6,986 nt of DNA from assembly GCA_030597345.1 (NCBI GenBank), contig JAUVSA010000112.1, positions 1 to 6,986 of the forward strand, given 5' to 3'. The position numbers and the translations under genes were made by a program. This document shows, piece after piece, positions 1-5,273 of this stretch (position 1 is the first letter of the stretch; every line of letters starts with the position of its first letter). The notes below the pieces were generated by a model that did no database searches, was not told the origin of the DNA, and saw only the letters and a list, made by a program, of their open reading frames with translations. The DNA comes from Bacillota bacterium. GTDB lineage: Bacteria > Armatimonadota > Hebobacteria > Hebobacterales > Hebobacteraceae.

Positions 1-2
1 GC

Positions 3-593
3 ACGACTAGCTGGCGCGAGTGGCGCATCTTCTCCGACGTCACAGAAAGCCACTGGGCCTTCGACGAGATCAAGGCCTGTGTCGATGCCGGCATCGTCAC
101 CGGATATGATGACGGCTGCTACCGACCCGACCTTTCCGTCTCCCGGGACCAGATGGCGGTCTTCATCTCCCGCGCCCTCGCCGGTCCGACCGTCCCCGCG
201 GGCCCCGAAGACCCCACCTTCGACGATGTGCTCACCGATCACTGGGCCTACAAGTACGTCGAGTACTGTGTCGCCAACGATATCGTCCAGGGATTCGACC
301 CCGTCACCTACGGCCCGGCGGTCACTGTTAGCCGCGATGCCATGGCCGTCTTCATCTCCCGCGCCGTAGCGGGCGGTGACGACAACGTCCCCGACGGACC
401 CGACACGGCCACCTTCGACGATGTTCCCACGGACTATTGGGCTTTCAAGTACGTCGAATACTGTTCGGCCGAGGGAATCGTCCACGGCTACGACCCCGTC
501 ACCTACGGCCCCACCATCACCGTCTCCCGCGACCAGATGGCCGTCTTCATCTCCCGCGCCTTCGACTTGCTGAACTACATAGCGCTGTATTAA
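3..593 (+). CDS. C-terminal part of a surface protein with three SLH (S-layer homology) repeats
   Basis: The frame is open from the left edge (first whole codon at 3) to TAA at 591-593, so the start and N-terminal part lie upstream. The visible 196 residues are almost entirely three SLH repeats of 50 residues, at nt 27-176, 216-365 and 411-560, joined by short Gly/Pro/Asp linkers. Each repeat opens with FxDV, has HW/YW-A about five residues later, then GIV or DIV, GYD or GFD, and ends VSRD-(Q/A)-MAVFISRA, the equivalent of the classical TRAE-type motif. In known SLH proteins a triplet anchors the protein non-covalently to a secondary cell-wall polymer; here it is the extreme C-terminus, leaving a short LLNYIALY tail. 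The catalytic or structural part of the protein is not in the window, so its overall function is unknown. Third codon positions are strongly C-rich, unlike the G-rich genes that follow. Confidence 0.9.
   Translation, partial: TTSWREWRIFSDVTESHWAFDEIKACVDAGIVTGYDDGCYRPDLSVSRDQMAVFISRALAGPTVPAGPEDPTFDDVLTDHWAYKYVEYCVANDIVQGFDPVTYGPAVTVSRDAMAVFISRAVAGGDDNVPDGPDTATFDDVPTDYWAFKYVEYCSAEGIVHGYDPVTYGPTITVSRDQMAVFISRAFDLLNYIALY
27..560 (+). repeat. Three SLH-encoding repeat units
   Basis: The units lie at 27-176, 216-365 and 411-560, each 150 bp, with period 189 then 195 bp. By hand alignment units 2 and 3 share about 39 of 50 residues. They include identical KYVEYC, DPVTYGP, TVSRD and MAVFISRA blocks, and long identical DNA stretches. 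Unit 1 is more diverged and carries DDGCYRPDLSVSRDQ in the corresponding part. The pattern fits internal duplication of SLH units. Confidence 0.85.
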
Positions 594-633
594 ACACAGA
601 ACTAGCGATTTACTCTGCGCGGACGCCCGCGGT

Positions 634-663
634 TTGACCCCGGCCGGAGGTGCCTGGTATACT
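634..663 (+). promoter_or_regulatory. Sigma-70-type promoter with extended -10, upstream of the HAD gene
   Basis: TTGACC at 634-639, an 18-bp spacer, then TATACT at 658-663. TG at 655-656 sits one base before the hexamer, giving an extended -10. The predicted start is near 670. It matches the second promoter in the window (3047-3076) in spacer length, -10 hexamer and TGn extension. It would drive the HAD/UroD-like/Nudix unit. Confidence 0.7.
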
Positions 664-674
664 GTGGCGATGGT

Positions 675-703
675 GGGCCGCGCTTCGGCGGGGCCCCTTT
701 TTT
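675..703 (+). terminator. UUCG-capped hairpin followed by T6 (intrinsic terminator or 5'-UTR stem-loop)
   Basis: GGGCCGCGC (675-683) pairs with GCGGGGCCC (688-696) around a TTCG loop (684-687). There is one G-G mismatch (680/691) and the loop is closed by C-G, the very stable cUUCGg type. One C (697) and then TTTTTT (698-703) follow. This is a textbook intrinsic terminator shape and could end the SLH transcript. However, it lies only a few bases after the predicted start of the promoter at 634-663, so it could instead act on, or protect, the transcript of the downstream operon. Confidence 0.65.
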
Positions 704-716
704 GTGGAGGCCGACA

Positions 717-1415
717 GTGCTCTCGCAGACCTATGTGTTCTTCGATGTGGACGACACGCTGGTTGAGTGGACGGTGAGGTGGGAGAGAGTCTTCGCGCAG
801 GCGGCATGTGAGGCCGGGGCGGAGGTGAGCGAGCAGCAGGCGTGGGATGCTATCAACACAGCGTTCTCCACCTTCTACGACGACTACTTGAGGAAGCACT
901 CTGCGGCCGGAGATGAGCAGGAGTTCTGGCTCGATTACAATGGGCGCATACTGGAGACGCTGGGGGTGACAAGGGAGCCGGGGCGGGCGGCAGCGCGGGT
1001 GACAGAGCTGCTGAAAAAGCCAGATGCCATCAGGCTTTTTCCCGAGGTCCAGGAGGTGCTGCAAGCACTGTCCGAGAAGGGCGCCCGGCTGGGGATCGTC
1101 ACGGGCCGGCCGCGGGCCGGGCCGGACCTGGAGGCGCTCGGCGTGCGGCACCACTTCGATCTGGTGCTCGACGGCCTCTCCGTGGGGGAGACGAAGAGGG
1201 TCGGCTGCGCGATGTTCAACATCGCGGCGGAGGCAGTGTCGGCGGCGGGGAGGACGGGGTGGCATGTCGGGGACAGCTATGAGCATGACGTGAAGGCCGC
1301 GCAGGCGGCAGGGATACGGGGCGTGCTGGTGGACCGGGACGGCCGCCACGAGGAGGCGGAGTGTCCGCGCATAGAGGACCTCCGGGCGCTGCCGGAGATG
1401 ATAGCGAAGGGGTGA
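717..1415 (+). CDS. HAD-superfamily hydrolase (subfamily IA-like phosphatase)
   Basis: 232 residues. The start is GTG 717, with Shine-Dalgarno GGAGG at 706-710 six bases upstream. The in-frame TTG at 702 is rejected because it falls in the T-run of the hairpin and would add five residues before the expected N-terminus. HAD motifs in order: motif I FFDVDDTLV with nucleophile D10 and acid/base D12; motif II GIVTGRP with T129; motif III lysine probably K160 in GETKR; motif IV HVGDSYEHD with D186 and D191. A helical cap domain lies at about residues 20-95, which fits the small phosphatases of subfamily IA such as phosphoglycolate phosphatase-like enzymes. The usual KPDP after the motif III lysine is missing. 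The family typically hydrolyses small phosphate esters using Mg2+ in the cytoplasm; the substrate here cannot be told. The stop is 13 nt before the UroD-like start, so the two are probably co-transcribed. Confidence 0.88.
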   Translation: MLSQTYVFFDVDDTLVEWTVRWERVFAQAACEAGAEVSEQQAWDAINTAFSTFYDDYLRKHSAAGDEQEFWLDYNGRILETLGVTREPGRAAARVTELLKKPDAIRLFPEVQEVLQALSEKGARLGIVTGRPRAGPDLEALGVRHHFDLVLDGLSVGETKRVGCAMFNIAAEAVSAAGRTGWHVGDSYEHDVKAAQAAGIRGVLVDRDGRHEEAECPRIEDLRALPEMIAKG

Positions 1416-1428
1416 AGGGAGTGCCTCG

Positions 1429-2571
1429 ATGACGCATAGGGAACGCTGGGTGCGGGTGATGCACTTCGAGCCGGTGGATCACGTGCCGGACGAGGAGTTC
1501 GGGTGGTGGGAGAACACGCTGACCGTCTGGCACGAGCAGGGATTGCCCAAGGAGATCGACACCCTGCCGAAGGGCGACCTGTACTTCGGCTTCGTAGGTC
1601 GCGGTGGGGTCCCGGTTCATCAGGGCCTGCTGCCGGGGTTTGAGCGCAGAGTGCTGGAGGAGCGGGGGGATCGTACGTTGATCCGGGACGAGCATGGGGC
1701 GACCTGTGAGATCCACAAGTCGGGCCAGGATTCGATTCCGCACTTCATCGACTTTCTGCTGAAGGGGCGAGAGGAATGGGAGCGGGAGTTCAAGCCGCGG
1801 CTCGATCCCGACGATCCCAGGCGGCGGCCGGCGGAGGCGGAGTGGGAGCGGATGAAGGGGGAATGGAGGGAGCGCGATTATCCACTGGGGATCGGGATCG
1901 GGAGCTTGTACGGGTGGATGCGGGACTGGATGGGTTTCGAGCGGGCGGCGATGATGGTGTACGACGATCCGGGACTGGTCGAGGAGATAATGGAGCAGAT
2001 CACCCAGGTGGTGCTGCGGGCGATCGAGTGGGTGGCGCCGCAGGTCGAGATCGACTTCGGGGCGGGGTGGGAGGACATGTGCTTCAACGCGGGGCCGATG
2101 ATCTCGCCGGCTACGTTCGAGAAGCTGATGGCGCCGCGCTACCGGCGCATAACTGAGGTGCTGAGGAAGCATGGATGTGACGTCATCTTCACCGACTGTG
2201 ACGGCAACATCAACCAGCTGGTGCCGCTGTGGCTGGAGGCGGGTGTGAACTGCATGTTTCCGGTGGAGGTGGCGGCGGGGACCGATCCCGTCGCGCTGCG
2301 GGATCGGTATGGCAAGGACATACTGCTCCTGGGGGGCGTCAACAAGCGGGCGCTGATCGAAGGGAAGGAGGCGATCCGAAAGGAGATCGACCGGATCGAG
2401 CCCTATGTGAAAGAGGGGGGATGGATTCCCCACGTGGATCATCGGGTGCCACCGGATGTGACCTTTGAGAACTACCGGTACTATCTGGCGGCGAAGCGGG
2501 ACGCGTTCGGCATTCCGGAGCCCGCGCCGTGGGAGGAAAGACGACCGGCCGAGTGGGGGCCGCCACAATGA
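1429..2571 (+). CDS. Uroporphyrinogen decarboxylase-like (URO-D/MtaA/CmuA superfamily) protein, not HemE
   Basis: 380 residues. The ATG follows AAGGGAG (1415-1421) by 7 nt. The N-terminus RERWVRVMHFEPVDHVP is the usual opening of URO-D-like paralogues (RER...EPVDRVP). Further support comes from the MAPRYRRI segment, the run LWLEAGVNCMFPVEV with VALRDRYGKD and LLLGGVNKRALIEG, and the late HVDHRVPPDV block (residues 335-344) followed by ENYRYYL. The HemE MRQAGR loop, whose arginines hold the porphyrinogen carboxylates, is absent, so this is not the haem-pathway decarboxylase. The HxC zinc motif of MtaA/CmuA methyltransferases appears as TDCDG (255-259): cysteine kept, histidine lost. The distal Cys is apparently replaced by D337/H338. 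The family has a TIM-barrel fold; related members transfer methyl groups or are uncharacterised. The substrate is unknown. It overlaps the Nudix gene by 4 nt (ATGA). Confidence 0.85.
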   Translation: MTHRERWVRVMHFEPVDHVPDEEFGWWENTLTVWHEQGLPKEIDTLPKGDLYFGFVGRGGVPVHQGLLPGFERRVLEERGDRTLIRDEHGATCEIHKSGQDSIPHFIDFLLKGREEWEREFKPRLDPDDPRRRPAEAEWERMKGEWRERDYPLGIGIGSLYGWMRDWMGFERAAMMVYDDPGLVEEIMEQITQVVLRAIEWVAPQVEIDFGAGWEDMCFNAGPMISPATFEKLMAPRYRRITEVLRKHGCDVIFTDCDGNINQLVPLWLEAGVNCMFPVEVAAGTDPVALRDRYGKDILLLGGVNKRALIEGKEAIRKEIDRIEPYVKEGGWIPHVDHRVPPDVTFENYRYYLAAKRDAFGIPEPAPWEERRPAEWGPPQ

Positions 2572-3050
2572 GCGGCCGCGAGGAAGAAGCGGAGGGGTCA
2601 GGCGACGAGGTCGTGAGGCTGCTGTCGGCCGGGGGAGTGGTGGTGAGGGTCAAAGGGGGGGAATTGCGGGTGGCGGTGATGCGGTCGGCGTATGGGACGT
2701 GGGTTTTTCCCAAGGGCGGAGTGGAGGAGGGCGAAGAGTCGGTGGATGCCGCGCGGCGGGAAGTGGCGGAGGAGATTGGGCTGAAGGAGCTCACGCTGCG
2801 GGATGAGTTGGGGGGGACGGAGCACGAGTTCGAGCGAGAGGGGAGGCAGTATCGGAAGCGGGTGGAGTGGTTTCTGTTCGAGGCGGCGCCAGACGCCACG
2901 GCGCGGGCCAACCCGGCGGAAAACGCAGTGGACTGTGGTTGGTTCACACAGAAGCAGGCGCTGTCTCTGCTGAGCCACGCCAATCAGAAGCGGCTGCTGA
3001 GGCGGGCGGTGGCTCGAGTGGAGCAGGCTGAGCAAGGCGAAGAAGTTTGA
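2568..3050 (+). CDS. Nudix hydrolase
   Basis: 160 residues. The complete Nudix box GX5EX7REUXEEXGU is at residues 50-72: GGVEEGE, then SVDAARREVAEEIGL. It binds Mg2+ and catalyses hydrolysis of a nucleoside-diphosphate-linked substrate. The preceding WVFPKGG is the form seen in Ap4A or diphosphoinositol-phosphate hydrolase-like members, but the substrate cannot be fixed from that. The ATG at 2568 is chosen because it overlaps the UroD-like stop as ATGA, a usual coupling arrangement. Upstream in-frame GTGs at 2529 and 2553 lie inside the previous gene; the purine-rich GGGAGGAAAG (2531-2540) is too far from either 2553 or 2568 for a normal Shine-Dalgarno. The first 15 residues are a Glu-rich leader before the beta strand LLSAGGVVVRV. 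TGA at 3048-3050 lies within the -35 of the ffh promoter. Two G7 tracts fall inside the gene. Confidence 0.9.
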   Translation: MSGREEEAEGSGDEVVRLLSAGGVVVRVKGGELRVAVMRSAYGTWVFPKGGVEEGEESVDAARREVAEEIGLKELTLRDELGGTEHEFEREGRQYRKRVEWFLFEAAPDATARANPAENAVDCGWFTQKQALSLLSHANQKRLLRRAVARVEQAEQGEEV

Positions 3051-3076
3051 CAGTACAGGTAGTCGACTGCTATACT
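3047..3076 (+). promoter_or_regulatory. Sigma-70-type promoter with extended -10, upstream of ffh
   Basis: A perfect TTGACA (3047-3052), an 18-bp spacer, then TATACT (3071-3076) with TG at 3068-3069, one base before the hexamer. The predicted start is near 3083, giving an ffh leader of about 85 nt. The -35 overlaps the Nudix stop codon, so the SRP/ribosome operon has its own strong promoter although transcription may also read in from the Nudix unit. Confidence 0.8.
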
Positions 3077-3103
3077 CTCGGCTCAACGCGCGCCGGCGGG
3101 AGG

Positions 3104-3162
3104 ACCGCTGCTGAGGGCGGTGAGTTGCTGGGGCGACACGCGTGCGCAACGGAAGGTCCGCC
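3104..3162 (+). promoter_or_regulatory. Structured ffh leader with two competing folds around the Shine-Dalgarno
   Basis: Fold A: GGCGG (3116-3120) pairs with CCGCC (3158-3162). GTTGC (3124-3128) pairs with GCAAC (3146-3150) inside it, and GCG/CGC (3133-3135/3139-3141) at the top. The Shine-Dalgarno GGAAGG (3151-3156) is then in an internal loop. Fold B: ACCGC (3104-3108) pairs with GCGGT (3117-3121), using the same bases as the outer stem of A. The folds exclude each other. No known riboswitch or SRP RNA signature is visible, and in DNA this GC-rich chance pairing is possible. Confidence 0.3.
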
Positions 3163-3167
3163 GCGGC

Positions 3168-4508
3168 ATGTTCGACGGTTTATCCGGCAAGCTGCAAGGT
3201 ATATTACGCGGTCTGCGCGCTAAGGGGCGGCTGTCCGAGCAAGAGGTGGCCGCCGCTTGTCGCGAGATACGGCTGGCCCTGCTGGAGGCGGACGTCAACT
3301 TCCGCGTCGTCAGGGACTTTGTCAACCGGGTAAGCGAGAAGGCCATCGGCCAGGAGGTTATGGATAGCCTGACTCCCGGCCAGCAGGTGGTGAAGATCGT
3401 CCACGAGGAGCTGACTTCCCTGTTGGGCAGCACGGCCAGCGAGCTCGATCTGGAGGGGGAGGCTCCGGTGGTGCTGATGGTGGGGCTGCAAGGGGGCGGC
3501 AAGACCACGACGGCGGCCAAGCTCGCGCGGCATCTGAAGGCAAAAGGGATGCGGCCCCTGCTGGCGGCCACGGACCTGAAGCGGGCGGCCGCGGTGGAGC
3601 AGCTTCGGGTGGTGGGCGAACAGGTGGGGGTGCCCGTGTTCGAGGGAGAGGGGGAGGAGGCCCTAGCCGTGGCGCTGGGGGCCGCGGCGAAGGCACGGGA
3701 AGAGGGGCTGGGGCCGGCGATCATCGACACCGCGGGCCGCACTCATGTGGACGAGGAGTTGATGGCGGAGCTGGCGGCGATGAAGGAGGCGGTTTCGCCG
3801 CGAGAGGTGCTGCGCGTGTTGGATGCGATGACCGGGCAGGACGCGGTCAACGTGGCGGGCGAGTTCGACCGTGCGGTGGGGGTGACCGGGGTGGTTCTGA
3901 CGAAGCTCGACGGGGATGCCCGGGGGGGTGCGGCGCTGTCGGTGCGGGCGGTGACAGGGCGGCCGATCAAGTTTGCGGGGGTTGGGGAGAAGCTGGACGC
4001 GCTGGAGGTGTTCCATCCGGATCGGATGGCCTCGCGCATTTTGGGGATGGGGGATGTTGCGACGTTGGTCGAGCAGGCCGAGGCCGCGCTGGACGACAAC
4101 GAGGCGAAGGAGCTCGAGCGGCGGCTCCGGGAGAAGCGTTTCGACCTGAACGACTTCCTGAGAGAGCTGCAGCGGCTTGGGAAGATGGGGTCGCTGGAGC
4201 ACTTGATGGGTTTGATACCAGGGCTGCAGGCGCTGCGTCGGCAGGGGCCGCTGGAGGTGGACCCGAAGCGGGTGGCGCGGATGACGGCGATCATGCAGTC
4301 GATGACGCCCGGAGAACGGGAGCGGCCTGATATCATCGATGGAAGCAGACGGAAGCGCATTGCGGGAGGCAGCGGGACATCGCGGCAGGACGTGAACCTG
4401 GTGCTGAAGCAGTTCCGGCAGATGCGCGCGATGCTGGAGCAGTTTGCGGAAGCAGAAGAACAGGGACGGACGCCGAAGGGGATGGGACTACCCCGACTAC
4501 GGCTATAG
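3168..4508 (+). CDS. ffh: Signal recognition particle GTPase Ffh (SRP54)
   Basis: 446 residues, full length for the family. Ffh with SRP RNA recognises signal sequences as they leave the ribosome and delivers them to FtsY at the membrane. The N domain (about 1-90) begins MFDGLSGKLQ. The G domain carries the P-loop GLQGGGKT at 106-113 (usually GLQGSGKT), DLKRAAAVEQL, DTAGR at 187-191, TKLDGD at 245-250 with ARGGAALS, and GVGEKLDALEVF. The M domain has the helix DLNDFLRELQRLGKMGSLEHLMGLIPG and the RNA-binding motif SRRKRIAGGSG at 393-403, followed by VNLVLKQFRQM. The ATG at 3168 is chosen because it gives the standard MFDGL start, with GGAAGG (3151-3156) 11 nt upstream. The in-frame GTG at 3120 would add 16 residues unlike the family. 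It has its own promoter at 3047-3076. No ylxM or ftsY lies immediately upstream, unlike Bacillus. The TAG stop overlaps the rpsP Shine-Dalgarno. Confidence 0.97.
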   Translation: MFDGLSGKLQGILRGLRAKGRLSEQEVAAACREIRLALLEADVNFRVVRDFVNRVSEKAIGQEVMDSLTPGQQVVKIVHEELTSLLGSTASELDLEGEAPVVLMVGLQGGGKTTTAAKLARHLKAKGMRPLLAATDLKRAAAVEQLRVVGEQVGVPVFEGEGEEALAVALGAAAKAREEGLGPAIIDTAGRTHVDEELMAELAAMKEAVSPREVLRVLDAMTGQDAVNVAGEFDRAVGVTGVVLTKLDGDARGGAALSVRAVTGRPIKFAGVGEKLDALEVFHPDRMASRILGMGDVATLVEQAEAALDDNEAKELERRLREKRFDLNDFLRELQRLGKMGSLEHLMGLIPGLQALRRQGPLEVDPKRVARMTAIMQSMTPGERERPDIIDGSRRKRIAGGSGTSRQDVNLVLKQFRQMRAMLEQFAEAEEQGRTPKGMGLPRLRL

Positions 4509-4517
4509 GAGGAGCAG

Positions 4518-5144
4518 GTGGCAGTTAGACTTCGTTTGCGTCGAATCGGGAAGAAGAAGCAGCCGCAGTACCGGCTGGTGGCGGCAGAAGCATTAGGGCC
4601 GAGAGACGGACGGTTCATCGAGACTCTTGGGCACTACAATCCCCGGCTCGATCCGCCGGGGGTGAGCGTGAACGAGGAGCGAGCGCTGTGGTGGCTGCAG
4701 CACGGGGCGCAGCCGACTGATACCGCCAAGTCGCTGTTGGTGAAGACAGGGGTGTGGGAGAAGTTCACGGGCGAGCCGGCGCCAGTTCGAGCGGCGCCAG
4801 TTGCTGCCCCGCCAGTTGCTGCCCCGCCAGTTGTGGCTCCGCCGGCAAGTGAGGCTGCGCCGGTCGAGGAGCCCAAAGCCGCGGACAGCGCGGATCAGGA
4901 GGAAGCAACTACTACCCCGGATGCTTCGGACCAGGAGAAAGCAGTTGCTGCCCCGGATGTCTCGGACCAGGAGAAAGCAGCAGCTACCCCGGAGGCCTCG
5001 GACCAGGAGGAGGCAGCTGCCCCGGAGAGCGCGGAGCAGGATGCTGCCGCTGGCTCGGAAGAGGGGCCGGCGGCAGAGGAGCAGAACATTTCGCCAAGAG
5101 AAACCGCGGGGGGGACAGAGGAGGCCGCTAAGGCTGACAAGTAG
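4518..5144 (+). CDS. rpsP: Ribosomal protein S16 with a long low-complexity C-terminal extension
   Basis: 208 residues against roughly 80-90 for most S16. GTG 4518 follows AGGAGG (4507-4512), which overlaps the ffh stop, by 5 nt. The S16 core is residues 1 to about 88: AVRLRLRRIGKKKQPQYRLV, then RDGRFIETLGHYNP, then ERALWWLQHGAQPTDTAKSLLVKTGVW. S16 is a 30S body protein needed for small-subunit assembly. After residue about 88 comes a tail of about 120 residues rich in Ala, Pro and Glu. It contains four PV(A/R/V)A(P/A) units and then four 12-residue units of the (S/A)DQE(K/E)A type, ending in KADK. Such a tail would be acidic and disordered. Ala/Glu-rich S16 tails are known in some other high-GC bacteria, but this one is long. 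The frame is open throughout with no sign of a frameshift. A 129-nt gap separates it from khpA. Confidence 0.96.
   Translation: MAVRLRLRRIGKKKQPQYRLVAAEALGPRDGRFIETLGHYNPRLDPPGVSVNEERALWWLQHGAQPTDTAKSLLVKTGVWEKFTGEPAPVRAAPVAAPPVAAPPVVAPPASEAAPVEEPKAADSADQEEATTTPDASDQEKAVAAPDVSDQEKAAATPEASDQEEAAAPESAEQDAAAGSEEGPAAEEQNISPRETAGGTEEAAKADK
4782..4841 (+). repeat. 15-bp tandem repeat in the rpsP tail (PVAAP units)
   Basis: Four in-frame 15-bp units at 4782-4796, 4797-4811, 4812-4826 and 4827-4841, encoding PVRAA, PVAAP, PVAAP and PVVAP. The two middle units are identical at the DNA level (ccagttgctgccccg). The array makes the proline-rich hinge just after the S16 core. Confidence 0.85.
4890..5030 (+). 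repeat. 36-bp tandem repeat in the rpsP tail (SDQEKA units)
   Basis: Four in-frame units begin at 4890, 4926, 4962 and 4998, encoding ADQEEATTTPDA, SDQEKAVAAPDV, SDQEKAAATPEA and SDQEEAAAPES (the last is one codon short). Units 2 and 3 share their first 19 bases exactly. The period is a multiple of three, so unit gain or loss would keep the frame. Confidence 0.85.
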
Positions 5145-5273
5145 AAGCGAGAGCGGTGCTCGCGCTGGTGCAATTGTGATGAGAACCGCTTCGGAAGGTG
5201 TAACCGCCCTGGCGCCACTGAGATACCTTTCTCGGACAAACCGAACCGACCAAGGAACGGAGGAACTAGAACG
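5145..5273 (+). other. 129-nt gap between rpsP and khpA, no convincing signal
   Basis: This is the only sizeable gap inside the ffh-trmD block. It holds a 5-bp hairpin GCGAG/CTCGC (5147-5151/5159-5163) without a T-run, and a possible AAGGT/ACCTT pairing (5195-5199/5225-5229). The khpA Shine-Dalgarno GGAGG is at 5259-5263. I see no consensus promoter or small ORF, so khpA is most simply read as part of the ffh operon. Confidence 0.5.

Noticed and set aside
618..635. Small hairpin CGCGG/CCGCG followed by GTTT after the SLH gene
   Set aside because: The stem is only 5 bp with a three-T run, and the TTT is part of the -35 region. The hairpin at 675-703 is a far better terminator.
1216..2568. Long open frame on the - strand (about 450 codons) opposite the UroD-like gene
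   Set aside because: It mirrors the high-GC codons of the real gene. Its translation is rich in Arg, Pro, His and Leu without recognisable domains, and the + strand gene has clear family motifs and an SD.
3083..3167. Possible SRP RNA gene in the ffh leader
   Set aside because: The conserved SRP RNA helix 8 sequences (GGUCAGG, GGAAGCAGC-type loop) are not present; the similarity is only a GGAAGG that serves as the SD.
3120..3167. In-frame GTG at 3120 as an earlier ffh start
   Set aside because: It would add 16 residues (Cys, Trp and Arg-containing) not seen in Ffh and would remove the normal MFDGL N-terminus.
4890..5030. Direct repeats of 36 bp considered as a CRISPR array
   Set aside because: The repeats are contiguous with no spacers, in frame, and encode the rpsP tail.
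5191..5207. T-box-like string (AAGGTGTAACCGC) in the rpsP-khpA gap
   Set aside because: It resembles the conserved T-box antiterminator sequence but lacks the TGGN bulge that pairs with tRNA. There is no room for stem I, no terminator follows, and khpA is not a usual T-box target.
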